This document shows, piece by piece, positions 1 to 9,705 of a stretch of DNA of 64,000 bases. Location of the stretch: the NCBI RefSeq assembly GCF_030056665.1, contig NZ_JASHIG010000021.1. One strand, 5' to 3'. How positions within the stretch are numbered: position 1 is the first letter of the stretch; each line of letters opens with the position of its first letter. Both the position numbers and the translations under genes were made by a program. The stretch comes from Flectobacillus roseus. GTDB lineage: Bacteria > Bacteroidota > Bacteroidia > Cytophagales > Spirosomataceae. The notes beneath the pieces were generated by a model. That model ran no database searches and had not been told where the DNA came from. It saw only the letters and a program-made list of their open reading frames with translations.

Positions 1-84
1 CAAACAATACTGACAGATACAGCTATTGAGAATAGAATATTCAGCTTTTTAAGATGGATAAAAATACAAATGACTCATTATTAA
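1..84 (+). CDS. possible 3' end of a gene entering from the left
   Basis: Frame 1 stays open from the first base to a TAA at 82-84, giving 27 residues, and a good terminator hairpin follows about 40 bases later. That is the pattern expected for the end of a + strand gene, but the piece is too short to identify and could be chance. No motif is visible. Confidence 0.3.
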   Translation, partial: QTILTDTAIENRIFSFLRWIKIQMTHY

Positions 85-124
85 ATAGATACGCCTGCTT
101 AAAAAAGCTGGGTAGAGTACAAAA

Positions 125-160
125 AGCCCAAACTCTTTAAGGAAGTTTGGGCTTTATTTT
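125..160. terminator. bidirectional Rho-independent terminator
   Basis: A perfect 10-bp stem (125-134 with 144-153, arms AGCCCAAACT and AGTTTGGGCT) encloses a 9-nt loop. It is followed by a T-rich run on the + strand and preceded by an A-run that serves the - strand. It can end the secreted-protein gene to the right (- strand) and any + strand gene entering from the left. Confidence 0.8.
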
Positions 161-185
161 CAAAACAAATGCACTTTTCTGTCTA

Positions 186-1406
186 CTACAAAATTTTGTA
201 AATATCAACAGAATCAATTTTGTCTTTCAACTCTTTAATGTTGATGCTCGATTTTATGGCAGCATCTTTCTTTTTCTTTTTAGATGTTAAATCTTTAATT
301 AAATCTTCATAAACCATTTGAGCATTTTTCTCGCCCACTGCTTCGATAATATTATTGCCTTTGGCTACATTGATTGCCTGTTTTACTTGATCAAAATAAC
401 GCGTTTCTAAGTCAAAATAATTGTCATGAATTCCAACAAAACGATTACAGAGCGACTGTAGGTAGTCTAGGTTGTTGTTGACATGACGCACATCTAATTC
501 AGATTGCAATAACTCTCCAAGATTTACTTTGCCATCTTTTCCTGTATATTTTTTTTCAATTTCTGCCGTTTTCTTACGCATCAATTCTGGCGTAAATTCA
601 CCCATCACATAATTGAAATAGTCATCTATTGTTTCGTCTCCACGAATTTCTCTTGGGTTGAAGCCTATTTTTTGACCGTCTTTCTTAAATTTTTCTAAAA
701 CATCAAGTTGTAATGTTTCCAAAAGAGTAACAGTTTGTGAACTCGAAGTAGCATTGGTTAGGTTTGCTTTATCCAGAGCGTTATAAAAACCAGTGTAGCG
801 CTGAAGCTCCTTTTCAAACTCTTTGATTTTGTCAAAGTTTACCTTTTTGTCTTGCACCCCTGCTGCGTACGCGACGTTTACAGCTGCGGTCGAAAGGTTC
901 ACGGCCTGTGATGCATAGGGAATCAGACCCACGATTGGGCTATCCTTCAAGCTTTTGAGAACAGATACAAAACGCTCATTTTTTTCTTTTTTATCAAAAA
1001 TCGCCTTGTTTTGAGCTGTTTTTAGAATTACCTCTTCAAAAGAAAAGCCTAAGGGTCCTTTTTCGACACTACTCAACTTTTTGATATAACCTTGATAATC
1101 TTGGTTGATTACTTGTGATTTTAGGTCGATAATATCGTCGCTTAAGATTTTATAAACTTCTGCACTTTTGACCAAATTAGTGCGGATTTTCTCCCACTTC
1201 GTACGGTCAGTAAGTGATTGGTTTTTAGAAATGTCGTTCAAAGAAACGCTTTGTAATTCGATACGCCCTTTGAGATTTTCATTTTCGTTTTGTAGCTTAA
1301 CTAGATTATTCTGAATGTTGACAATCAAGGAATCAGAATAAATTTGAGCGTTAATAGTTGTTGTTAAGCCAAAGAGGATCAAAAAAAGGAATGAGAATGT
1401 TTTCAT
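186..1406 (-). CDS. secreted coiled-coil protein of unknown function
   Basis: The 406-residue product begins with a clear Sec signal peptide (short basic start, hydrophobic core, cleavage expected after INAQ, about residue 21). The remainder is hydrophilic and rich in Lys, Glu and Asn, with a likely coiled coil at about residues 28-60 and a strongly basic Lys cluster near residue 375. I recognise no catalytic motif or named domain. Export to the periplasm or outer membrane is inferred from the signal peptide. It stands alone, with a terminator 26 bp beyond its stop codon and a gap of more than 900 bp upstream. Its function cannot be given from sequence. Confidence 0.7.
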   Translation of the reverse strand: MKTFSFLFLILFGLTTTINAQIYSDSLIVNIQNNLVKLQNENENLKGRIELQSVSLNDISKNQSLTDRTKWEKIRTNLVKSAEVYKILSDDIIDLKSQVINQDYQGYIKKLSSVEKGPLGFSFEEVILKTAQNKAIFDKKEKNERFVSVLKSLKDSPIVGLIPYASQAVNLSTAAVNVAYAAGVQDKKVNFDKIKEFEKELQRYTGFYNALDKANLTNATSSSQTVTLLETLQLDVLEKFKKDGQKIGFNPREIRGDETIDDYFNYVMGEFTPELMRKKTAEIEKKYTGKDGKVNLGELLQSELDVRHVNNNLDYLQSLCNRFVGIHDNYFDLETRYFDQVKQAINVAKGNNIIEAVGEKNAQMVYEDLIKDLTSKKKKKDAAIKSSINIKELKDKIDSVDIYKIL

Positions 1407-2027
1407 CGTGCTTTACCAGAAATAGTTTTGGAATTTTCCCATCAAGAACGGAATGCCTATTAATTAATTGTCAAAGGTCTAAATTCCTTAGCATTTTTTA
1501 TCTTGTATTACCAAGTATTCTTATATTGATTATAGGATAAACTGGAAAAATTATATTTTCACTCTTGTATTTATCCTATTGAAATAGTAATTCTGCAAAT
1601 GCACTAAAGGTTTATTCAAAGACTTAATTTGACAAATTTCAAGGTTCAACGGGAAAAAAGATCTATTCATTATTAACGATTTGCCAAACGTTTTTTGTTC
1701 ATGCATAAAGCTTTTTTGAGTAAAAGGATTGGTAAAAATGAGTAAATAAATGCTAGTCACAGGCGATGGGATGTCCTATACCTGTTATTAAGTAGCTGTT
1801 AATTAACTATTTCCTAGATGTCGAAAGCTTTTTAGATACGAGAAGAATACTGAGAGGAGTAGAAGCAAACGGCAATATATTTGGAGAAAGCTGTTATTCT
1901 TAAAATAAAATTTGCTGAAGTGTCAAAAGAAGGAATTATTTGATAGGAAAGATTTAAGATAAGTTTGTCAGGCTGGAAAAAGCGAGATAATTTCTAAAAA
2001 ATGATTCTAAATAAAATACAATTATAT
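1407..2027. other. gene-poor intergenic stretch
   Basis: No convincing reading frame is present. The only open frame over 60 codons (- strand, 1551-1760) has no family likeness, no plausible upstream signals and unremarkable composition. The segment probably carries the promoter of the secreted protein on the left, but I find no good TAnnTTTG match for it. Confidence 0.5.
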
Positions 2028-2058
2028 TTGTTAATGCAAAAAACTTAGGATACCTTTG
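2028..2058 (+). promoter_or_regulatory. Bacteroidota-type promoter of the DEAD-box helicase gene
   Basis: TTG at 2028-2030, a 20-nt spacer and TACCTTTG at 2051-2058 match the Bacteroidota consensus TTG-N~20-TAnnTTTG. A second partly overlapping TATATTTG sits at 2023-2030. Transcription would begin near 2065, leaving a leader of about 270 nt before the start codon. Confidence 0.6.
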
Positions 2059-2072
2059 TACCCGTTATACAA

Positions 2073-2175
2073 AAACATCCGCACGTCTCTGTGTTCGCTT
2101 CTTGGCATGAAGCAATTTCCAATCTCGAACTGTTATCAGTTTAAATCGGTTTCTCCAGAGCTTTAACGGATGTTT
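2073..2175 (+). ncRNA. predicted structured 5' leader of the helicase mRNA
   Basis: Nested complementary arms form a closed multi-branch fold. The outer stem is AAACATCCG (2073-2081) with CGGATGTTT (2167-2175). An inner extension is CTCTG (2087-2091) with CAGAG (2156-2160). Two hairpins lie inside: GCTTC/GAAGC (2097-2101 with 2109-2113) and AACTG/CAGTT (2128-2132 with 2137-2141). The fold starts within about 10 nt of the predicted transcription start. Cold-shock helicase mRNAs commonly have long structured leaders, so cis-regulation is a reasonable inference. I do not recognise a named riboswitch. Confidence 0.5.
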
Positions 2176-2333
2176 CGGGCATCATTAAAGCAAATTTTAA
2201 CAATCACAATTTTGTCGTTTTTGACCAAGCCATAGATAGGGATTTTAACCATTCTGTTCAGGACGAATGAATGGCAGACATCTCTGATGCCTTGTAACTA
2301 AGGTTACGTCAATTACCGACATTTCGAAAAACA

Positions 2334-4103
2334 ATGAGTCAATTATTAAGATTCGACGAACTTTCATTATCACAAGAAGTTCAACAAGCGGTAGCAGATA
2401 TGGGTTTTGAGACAGCATCTCCAATCCAATCTGAGGCAATTCCATTCATTCTTGAAGGTCGCGATGTAATCGGGCAGGCGCAAACAGGTACTGGTAAAAC
2501 AGCTGCTTTTGGTATTCCAATTGTAGAAAAAGTAACTCCTTTCGAAAAGGTAGTTCAAGGTTTGGTTCTTTGTCCTACTCGCGAGTTGGCGGTACAAGTA
2601 ACAGAAGAATTAAAGAAAATTGCAAAACATAAAAAAGGTGTTTGGGTAACTACAGTATATGGTGGTGACTCTATCGAACGTCAAATCAAATCTTTGAAGG
2701 CTGGTGCAAACATCGTTGTTGGTACTCCTGGTCGTGTAATTGACTTGATTGAGCGTCGTGCCTTGAAATTAGAAAATGTAAGTAAAGTAGTTCTTGACGA
2801 AGCTGATGAAATGTTAGACATGGGCTTTAGAGAGGATATCGAAAGCATTTTACAAGAAACTCCAGAAGAACGTCAAACTATTTTCTTCTCAGCAACGATG
2901 TCGAAGCCAATCATGGCCTTGACTTCTCGTTACCAAAACGATCCTAAATTGGTGAAAGTAGTGAAAAACGAAATCACTAACTCTAATATCGAACAACTTT
3001 ACTATGATGTTAAAGGAAAGGCGAAAATGGAGGTAATGACTCGTTTGATGGATTTCTATTCAGTGAAATTATCATTGGTATTCTGTAATCAGAAGAAAAG
3101 AGTTGACGAAGTTGTAGAAGAATTACAATTGCGTGGTTACGCTGCTGAAGGTCTTCATGGTGACTTGCGTCAGGCTCAACGTACTAATGTAATGTCTAAA
3201 TTCCGTTCGGGTGTTGTAAACGTATTAGTTGCAACAGACGTGGCGGCTCGTGGTTTGGACGTTGACGATGTAGATGCGGTATTTAACTACGATGTACCTT
3301 TAGACGAAGAATATTATGTACACCGTATCGGTCGTACAGGTCGTGCTGGTAAATCTGGTAAGGCATTTACGATGATTGTTGGTGCTGAACGTAACCGTCT
3401 TCGTGAAATTATGAATTACACTAAAGTAAAAATTGACAAAGGTGTAATTCCGTCATTCTCTGACGTAGTGGGTGTGAAAAAAGGAATGTTTATTGACCGT
3501 GTACGTGGATCTATCGAAGAAGGCGATTTAGAATTGTTCGAAGATGTATTGCAAGCATTACACCATGCAGGTTATTCTACAGAACAAGTAGTTTCTGCTT
3601 TGGTAAAAATGAACATGGGTATCACGAAAAATGAATTCGCTGACGAGAATTTAAGTGGAGAATTTGATCGTCGTGACCGTTTCAATAACAGAGACAGAGA
3701 TAACAGTGGTCGTCGTGGCGAAGGTCGTTTTGAAAGAGGTGGTCGTGATGATCGTCGCGGTGGACGTTCTGAGCGTGGCGATAGCAGAGATAGAGGTGGT
3801 CGTTCGGAAGATAGAGGTCCTCGTTCTGACAAACAAGGTCGTCCTTACCGTCGCGATGCAAACATGGTAAGAATGTTTGTTAACATCGGTTTCAACGAAA
3901 AAATCTCTCCAGCGAATATCGTAGGAGCATTTGCAGGCGAATCTGGAATTCCGGGTAACGTATTGGGTCAAATTGATATTTTCGACAAATATTCATTTGT
4001 TGACGTTCCTAAAGAATTTGCAAACACTGTATTGAACCGTATGGAGGGTGCTTCTATTAAAGGTAAAAAAGTAAATGTTGAGATTGCAAAGCCTAATAAC
4101 TAA
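2334..4103 (+). CDS. deaD: DEAD-box ATP-dependent RNA helicase (DeaD/CsdA-like)
   Basis: The 589-residue protein has the full DEAD-box set in order: N-terminal Q motif (starts FDELSLS), motif I AQTGTGKT, PTRELA, GG, TPGR, DEAD, SAT, then helicase C motifs ARGLD and HRIGRTGR by about residue 345. A basic Arg/Gly/Asp-rich linker (about 440-510) follows. A C-terminal DbpA-type RNA-binding fold (about 515-589) begins near MVRMFVNIGF. This architecture matches CsdA/DeaD proteins, which unwind structured RNA during ribosome assembly and cold adaptation. The ATG at 2334 fits because the Q motif follows at once. It is monocistronic, with a long structured leader upstream and a strong terminator downstream. 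The antisense frames across the Arg/Gly repeat are artefacts of composition. Confidence 0.95.
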   Translation: MSQLLRFDELSLSQEVQQAVADMGFETASPIQSEAIPFILEGRDVIGQAQTGTGKTAAFGIPIVEKVTPFEKVVQGLVLCPTRELAVQVTEELKKIAKHKKGVWVTTVYGGDSIERQIKSLKAGANIVVGTPGRVIDLIERRALKLENVSKVVLDEADEMLDMGFREDIESILQETPEERQTIFFSATMSKPIMALTSRYQNDPKLVKVVKNEITNSNIEQLYYDVKGKAKMEVMTRLMDFYSVKLSLVFCNQKKRVDEVVEELQLRGYAAEGLHGDLRQAQRTNVMSKFRSGVVNVLVATDVAARGLDVDDVDAVFNYDVPLDEEYYVHRIGRTGRAGKSGKAFTMIVGAERNRLREIMNYTKVKIDKGVIPSFSDVVGVKKGMFIDRVRGSIEEGDLELFEDVLQALHHAGYSTEQVVSALVKMNMGITKNEFADENLSGEFDRRDRFNNRDRDNSGRRGEGRFERGGRDDRRGGRSERGDSRDRGGRSEDRGPRSDKQGRPYRRDANMVRMFVNIGFNEKISPANIVGAFAGESGIPGNVLGQIDIFDKYSFVDVPKEFANTVLNRMEGASIKGKKVNVEIAKPNN

Positions 4104-4124
4104 GCATTCGATTTACATAAATAT

Positions 4125-4156
4125 AAGGCCGCTGTGAAAACAGCGGCCTTTTTTAT
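4125..4156 (+). terminator. Rho-independent terminator after the helicase gene
   Basis: An 11-bp perfect stem (4125-4135 AAGGCCGCTGT with 4140-4150) is capped by a GAAA tetraloop and followed by a T tract. It lies 21 bp beyond the helicase stop codon. Confidence 0.9.
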
Positions 4157-4397
4157 TGCCTATACTTTTAGCTATACTTTTGCTCAATAAAAAAATAAAG
4201 TAAAATATGGTTATTTTATTTAAAATTATAACTATTTTTATTAAATATTTATCCTATGTCACTTATTAGCCTCTTGTCGGCTCAATAAATTAAAGTAAGT
4301 ATTGCCTTAAAAAACATGCAGGTTATTATTTGGTAAAAATAGATACTTAAAGAATATAGCATTGGTTTTGTTGATTTGAGTAGAATTATATTTTGAG

Positions 4398-4415
4398 ATA
4401 AGTATTAATACTTAT
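4398..4415. repeat. 18-bp perfect palindrome, candidate operator
   Basis: ATAAGTATT is followed immediately by its exact reverse complement AATACTTAT. A perfect 9+9 palindrome without a spacer is typical of a dimeric regulator site, but the sequence is A+T only apart from two G/C pairs, so chance is possible. Confidence 0.3.
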
Positions 4416-4988
4416 ATTCATGAAGAAGCTCTTTATAACTCAAATTGTCGACAAAGGAGTAATAATTATCGATTTGTTTCTATTATTTGTATATCCCACT
4501 ACTAAAAATAGAGTTAAAAATGTAATTAAAGTAATTTTTCATTGTATTTTTAAAACAATTTTAAATAAGTGGCATATAAATAATTGTTAAACTAATTGTT
4601 AATGTATAATTTCACCTCAGTTTAGAAAATCAAACACATACAGAATCAAACTAAAGTCAGTTTTAATCATCAACAAATTATATTCCGTTTAATGCATGAA
4701 AGATAGAATTCTATAACATGCTACTACAAATCTTTGAGCGTTTTGATAATGCTACAAAGTAGGCTTAATGTATCACCTTAACTGTTACAAAAGCTTCTCG
4801 ATAGTTTTGATACTATTTCCTAGATAAGTCCAGTCTTTGTTTGCAAAACAAAGTTACCTTAACCTGTTCTTATTGTTCCTTAGTATCAATTCCCCAAGTC
4901 ATAAAAATCGGCAACGCTACTTCATTCGCCATTTGTTGTAGCACTGATTACTCGTTGGTTTCAACGTGGTAGGAGTATCGCCTCTATT

Positions 4989-4996
4989 TACTTTTG
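4989..4996 (+). promoter_or_regulatory. possible -7 box of the susC promoter
   Basis: TACTTTTG matches TAnnTTTG and lies about 70 bp before the susC start. I find no TTG at the proper 19-21 nt spacing upstream, so the promoter call is weak. Confidence 0.3.
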
Positions 4997-5067
4997 GATT
5001 TAGTTTTAATAAATATAAATCAACAATTGTCAGGTAAAAACGTCAACAAGTAAAACCCTTTTATTGC

Positions 5068-8000
5068 ATGAAAAAGAGACTTCTACTTACCATGCTGTTA
5101 GTGTTTTCTGCGAGCATAATCTTTGCTCAAAGCAAAATAACAGGTAAAGTCACAATGGCCGAAAATGGCTCAGATCTTCCAGGAGTTAGTGTATCTGTGA
5201 AAGGTACTACTCGTGGTACAACCTCAGCTGGAAATGGTAATTATACCATTAATGCTTCTCCAAACGAGACCTTGGTATTTACTTTTGTAGGTTTTAAACC
5301 ACTTTCTGTAAAAGTAGGTAACCGTTCTGTAATTGATGTTCAGTTAGAATCAGATGTTTCTGAGTTGAGCGAAGTAGTAGTAATGGGTTATGGTTCACAA
5401 AGTAAAAAAGTTATTACTGGTGCTGTAACATCTGTTTCTGGTAAAGAAATCGCTACTCAGCCAGTTCAATCATTCGACCAAGGTTTGCAAGGTCGTGTTT
5501 CTGGGGTTAACATCACAACGCCAAACGGTGTATTGAACAACGCTCCAGTAATTCGTGTGCGTGGTACGTCTTCAATCAACCAAAGCTCGTCACCTTTGAT
5601 TGTAATTGACGGTATGCCAATCAACTCCGGTGATGTATCTGCTGGTGGTTACACAGTGAACAACCCTTTAGGTGATATCAACCCATCTGATATTGAGTCA
5701 GTTGAAATTTTGAAAGATGCTTCTGCAACTGCTATCTACGGTTCAAGAGCTGCTGCTGGTGTAATGTTGATTACTACGAAAAAAGGTAAAGAAGGTAAAG
5801 CTAAGTTGTCTTATGATACTTGGGTAGGTGCTACTCAAACATTCAGAAGATTCAAAATGTTGGATGCTCAACAATTTATGGACATCAAAAATGAAGCTTC
5901 AAGAAACGCTGGCTTGGCAGATCAATTCTTCCCTTCTTACAATGCTGATGGTAGCTTGGTTAATACAAACTGGTACGACTATATCTACCAAACTGGTTAT
6001 TCTCAAAGCCATAACTTGAGCTTGAATGGTGGTAACAAAGACACAAAATACTCTTTCTCTGTAGGTTATACAGACCAAAATGGTATGTTGAAGAAAAACA
6101 CATTTAGCCGTATGACTGGTCGTATGAATGTTTCTCACCGTTTGACAGATTTTATCACTATTGGTTCGAACATTACTTATGCTAACTCATTCAACCAAGC
6201 GCCTAACACAGGTACTACTGGTGCTTTCTCAACGGGTGGTTTAGGTCGTTTGCCATTGGTATTGGCTCCAAACGTTTCACCATACAATGCTGATGGTTCA
6301 TATAACATCAACAAATCCGCAAACAATTTAGGTTTAGGTAAAAACCTTGTTGGTCCTGGTGGTTATTACAACCCACTACCAGATTTGGATTTGAGTAAAT
6401 TTACATCTGAGAATGCTCACTTGATTGCTAACATTTTTGCTGATTTCAAATTGTACAAAGGTTTGGTGTTCAGAACGTCTTACGGTATGGATAACACTCA
6501 AATTGAAGATATTCAATTCTCGAACCCAATCCATGGTGAAGCTGGTACTACAAACGGTTCTGCTTACAACACTTACACAAACATTAAGCAGTGGAACTGG
6601 CAAAACTATTTGACGTATGATTTCAACGTTGATAAAAACAACTTTACTGTTGTAGTTGGTACTGAAGCGCAAAAATTCACAATTAATCGTTGGGGTGCAG
6701 GTCGTACAAACGTGTCAGATCCATTCTTTACTTCATTCCAAGGTAGCTTTGTAAACAACGTTGTTGGTAGCAACTACCAATCACAAAATGGTTTGTTATC
6801 TTACTTCGGTCGTTTGAACTATGACTTCGACAAGAAATACTTGGCTTCATTCACATTACGTAGTGACGGTTACTCAGCTTATGCAGTAGGTAACAAATGG
6901 GGTAGCTTCCCCGGTGCATCATTAGGATGGCGTTTATCAGAAGAAGCTTTCTGGAAAGGTTCTGCAATCAGCAATACTATCAATGAATTGAAATTGCGTG
7001 GTAGCTGGGGTCGCGTAGGTAATACAGGTGTAAGTGATTTCGCTTCTTTGAGTTTGTTTGGTTCTGGTTTATATGGTTCTACTCCAACATGGGCATTTGC
7101 ACAAGCAGGTAACCCTAACTTGAGATGGGAACAAAGTACTAAAGTTGACGTAGGTATTAGCTATGGTTTGTTCAAAGATCGTATCACTGGTGAATTGAAT
7201 TACTACCAAAATAATATCACTGACCTAGTTTTGGCTGAGCCTCAAGCTCCTTCACGTGGTGTACCAAACAACTCAATCAACACAAACGTTGGTTCGATGG
7301 TAAACAAAGGTTTTGAATTTACAATGAACGCTTTAGTGTTAGAGAAGAAAGATTTCACTTGGAATGCTAACCTTAATATCTCAACTAACTCAAACGAGGT
7401 TTTGGCATTGGCAAATAACAACGCTGACATTATTGCTCAAACAGGTGGTTTGGAAAGTTCAAACATCGTTCGTGTAGGTTATCCTGTTGGTAGTATTTTC
7501 GTAATCGAAACAAGAGGTGTTAATCCTGCAAACGGTCAACGTATTTTTGTAAATGCGAAAGGTGAAGAAGTTCAATATTCTCACCCAGGTAAATGGACAT
7601 ATGTGAAAGATGGTTCAACGGCTCCTGCTATCACTGGTTCTGACCGTAAAGTATGGGGTACAGGTATGCCAACTTTCTTTGGTGGTTTCGACAATACATT
7701 TAAGTATAAGCAATTTGATTTAGGCGTGTTCATGCAATTCTCAGGTGGTAACTACATTTACAATGGTACTAAAGCTGGTTTGCGTGATCAACGTGCATGG
7801 AACAACCACACTGAAATCTTGAATCGTTGGCAAAAAGCAGGTGATGTGACTAACATCCCTCGTTTGGTATTCGGTGATAACGTATCTAACGGTTCTGCAA
7901 ACCCTATTTCTGAAAACGTAGAAAAAGGAGACTTTATTCGTATGCGTAACATCTCTTTGGGTTATACGTTCAAAAAAGGTTTGTTAGAAAAGGCTAAAAT

Positions 8001-8172
8001 CTCTAGTGCAAGATTGTATGCTCAAGTACAAAATGCATTCTTGATTACTGGCTACACTGGTGCTGACCCTGAAATCTCAACGAACCGTGGTTCAAACATT
8101 GCTCCAGGTGTTGACCGTAACTCTACGCCACAAGCGCGTACTTACACAGTAGGTCTTTCGGTTAATTTCTAA
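5068..8172 (+). CDS. SusC/RagA-family TonB-dependent outer-membrane transporter
   Basis: The 1034-residue protein has a signal peptide (cleavage after IIFAQ, about residue 21). A carboxypeptidase-regulatory-like beta-sandwich follows (about 22-105, with GTTRGTTSAGNGNYTI and FVGFKPL). A TonB plug comes next (about 110-230, with the family-typical VVVMGYGSQ and VIDGMPI), and then a long beta-barrel ending in an aromatic-terminated strand (GLSVNF). SusC proteins import oligomers, usually glycans and sometimes peptides, across the outer membrane using the TonB system and a SusD lid. The susD gene follows after 18 bp. The substrate cannot be told from sequence: no glycoside hydrolase is nearby, while a peptidase gene is. 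It lacks the extra N-terminal STN domain that signals to anti-sigma factors. Confidence 0.95.
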   Translation: MKKRLLLTMLLVFSASIIFAQSKITGKVTMAENGSDLPGVSVSVKGTTRGTTSAGNGNYTINASPNETLVFTFVGFKPLSVKVGNRSVIDVQLESDVSELSEVVVMGYGSQSKKVITGAVTSVSGKEIATQPVQSFDQGLQGRVSGVNITTPNGVLNNAPVIRVRGTSSINQSSSPLIVIDGMPINSGDVSAGGYTVNNPLGDINPSDIESVEILKDASATAIYGSRAAAGVMLITTKKGKEGKAKLSYDTWVGATQTFRRFKMLDAQQFMDIKNEASRNAGLADQFFPSYNADGSLVNTNWYDYIYQTGYSQSHNLSLNGGNKDTKYSFSVGYTDQNGMLKKNTFSRMTGRMNVSHRLTDFITIGSNITYANSFNQAPNTGTTGAFSTGGLGRLPLVLAPNVSPYNADGSYNINKSANNLGLGKNLVGPGGYYNPLPDLDLSKFTSENAHLIANIFADFKLYKGLVFRTSYGMDNTQIEDIQFSNPIHGEAGTTNGSAYNTYTNIKQWNWQNYLTYDFNVDKNNFTVVVGTEAQKFTINRWGAGRTNVSDPFFTSFQGSFVNNVVGSNYQSQNGLLSYFGRLNYDFDKKYLASFTLRSDGYSAYAVGNKWGSFPGASLGWRLSEEAFWKGSAISNTINELKLRGSWGRVGNTGVSDFASLSLFGSGLYGSTPTWAFAQAGNPNLRWEQSTKVDVGISYGLFKDRITGELNYYQNNITDLVLAEPQAPSRGVPNNSINTNVGSMVNKGFEFTMNALVLEKKDFTWNANLNISTNSNEVLALANNNADIIAQTGGLESSNIVRVGYPVGSIFVIETRGVNPANGQRIFVNAKGEEVQYSHPGKWTYVKDGSTAPAITGSDRKVWGTGMPTFFGGFDNTFKYKQFDLGVFMQFSGGNYIYNGTKAGLRDQRAWNNHTEILNRWQKAGDVTNIPRLVFGDNVSNGSANPISENVEKGDFIRMRNISLGYTFKKGLLEKAKISSARLYAQVQNAFLITGYTGADPEISTNRGSNIAPGVDRNSTPQARTYTVGLSVNF

Positions 8173-8190
8173 TTTTAAATTGATTATACG

Positions 8191-9687
8191 ATGAAAAAAT
8201 ATATAAACGTAGCTTTTAAAAATGCAGGGAAGACACTAAAAGTATCTGTGGCTGCTCTGATGATGTTGACGGTAACGGTTTCTTGTACTGAAAAAGAATT
8301 GCTTGAACCAACTCCAATTACATCATTGTCTGACTTACAGGCATTTGCAACACCTGACCGTATTTTGGCTCAAGTATATGGCTTGTACGGTAGTGCTAAG
8401 TCTGGCCAGTTGTTTGGTGGTCGTTATTTAATTTATAACGAAATTCGTGGCGAAAACTGGTTGAACGTTACATCAAATGGTGTGACTGGTTTGCAAACTT
8501 GGAACCACACAAACAACTCATCTTCAAATGAGCCAACTAACATGTGGAACGCAGCATATCTTGCTGTAAACCGTGCAAACTTGTTTATCGAAGGTTTGGA
8601 CAAAAATCCAAACGTAGTTGATGCAGCAACGACTTCTCAATATAAAGCAGAGGCACGTTTCTTGAGAGCATTGATTTATTTTTCTTTAGTAAATACCTAT
8701 GCTCAACCTTTCAATAAAGATGCAGGTGCTAGTCTTGGTGTACCTTTGCGTTTGAAGGGTGAAGTGGGTAGTGGAAATAACAATTTGAAAAGAAGTACTG
8801 TAGCTGAGGTATACGCTCAAATCTTAGATGATTTGAATTTTGCAGAACAAAACTTGCCAGCTTCATATTCATCGGCTTTGTTGAACACTACTCGTGCTCA
8901 TAAAAACACAGCTATTGCGTTGAAGACTCGTATCTACTTACAAATGAGCAGATGGAGTGATGTAGTAACAGAAGCTAACAAAATTGTTTCGACTACTGCT
9001 CCTTTCAAAGCTTCAACTGGTGTAGCAAACGCGCTTCAAGCAAATATTGCTTCAGTTTTTGCAGCTCCTTACACAACTGTTGAGTCTGTATTCTCATTCC
9101 CAATGGGAGATAACGACCTTCCAGGTACTCAAAATGGTTTGCATAGTTATTATGTTCCAGTGACAGGTATTGGTGATTATTCATTGAACCCTGCTGGAGT
9201 AGTAGGAAACGCTGCGTTTACTGCAACTGATGCTCGTAGAACCAATTTTATCAAAAATGATATCGCTGGTGATGGTGGTCGTATCCGTTTGCTTAAATTC
9301 CCTACAGGACCTGTTCACAAAGATTTCGTTCCAGTAATTCGTTACTCAGAAGTATTGTTGAACTTGGCAGAAGCAAAAGCTCGTTTGGCTGGTGCTGCTG
9401 TTGATGCTTCTGCATTGACTTTGTTGAACGCTGTTCGTGGCCGCTCTACAACTGCTTACACTGCTGCTGATATCACAACAGGTACAGCTTTAGTAAATGC
9501 AATCTTGACCGAAAGAAACATCGAGTTCTTAGGAGAGGGTTTCCGTTCGATTGATTTACAACGCAATTTGTTAGCTCTTCCTGCAAAACCAACTGTTGCT
9601 GCGATTCCAACAACTTCGCCTGCTTACATTTGGCCAATTCCTCAGACAGAGATCAACGTAAATAAAGATTGTTTACCAAACCCATAA
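8191..9687 (+). CDS. SusD/RagB-family nutrient-binding outer-membrane lipoprotein
   Basis: The 498-residue protein has a lipoprotein signal whose lipobox Cys lies near residue 32 (VTVSCTEKE). A mostly helical SusD fold follows: the N-terminal part contains AEARFLRALIYFSLVNTY, the hallmark SusD helix, and the C-terminal part contains PVIRYSEVLLNLAEAKA and the terminal IWPIPQTEIN. SusD proteins sit on the cell surface as a lid over the paired SusC barrel and bind the substrate. The 18-bp spacing to susC and the shared terminator indicate a two-gene operon. Confidence 0.95.
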   Translation: MKKYINVAFKNAGKTLKVSVAALMMLTVTVSCTEKELLEPTPITSLSDLQAFATPDRILAQVYGLYGSAKSGQLFGGRYLIYNEIRGENWLNVTSNGVTGLQTWNHTNNSSSNEPTNMWNAAYLAVNRANLFIEGLDKNPNVVDAATTSQYKAEARFLRALIYFSLVNTYAQPFNKDAGASLGVPLRLKGEVGSGNNNLKRSTVAEVYAQILDDLNFAEQNLPASYSSALLNTTRAHKNTAIALKTRIYLQMSRWSDVVTEANKIVSTTAPFKASTGVANALQANIASVFAAPYTTVESVFSFPMGDNDLPGTQNGLHSYYVPVTGIGDYSLNPAGVVGNAAFTATDARRTNFIKNDIAGDGGRIRLLKFPTGPVHKDFVPVIRYSEVLLNLAEAKARLAGAAVDASALTLLNAVRGRSTTAYTAADITTGTALVNAILTERNIEFLGEGFRSIDLQRNLLALPAKPTVAAIPTTSPAYIWPIPQTEINVNKDCLPNP

Positions 9688-9705
9688 TTTGGTAAGTATC
9701 ATTAA

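Larger units (their letters stand above)
4157..5067. other. long A+T-rich region upstream of susC
   Basis: More than 900 bp show no supportable reading frame. Visible signals are an 18-bp perfect palindrome (4398-4415) and a TACTTTTG box (4989-4996) shortly before susC. The region is probably regulatory for the SusC/SusD operon. I see no adjacent sigma/anti-sigma pair or hybrid two-component regulator of the kind that often controls such operons. Confidence 0.5.

Noticed and set aside
1551..1760. 69-codon - strand frame in the gap before the helicase gene
   Set aside because: No family likeness, no promoter or start context; compatible with chance in A+T-rich DNA.
3572..3971. Two long antisense frames and one sense frame across the helicase Arg/Gly region
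   Set aside because: They arise from the repetitive CGT/GGT-rich coding sequence of the RGG-like linker and have extremely biased composition (Arg/Ser/Pro or Thr runs).
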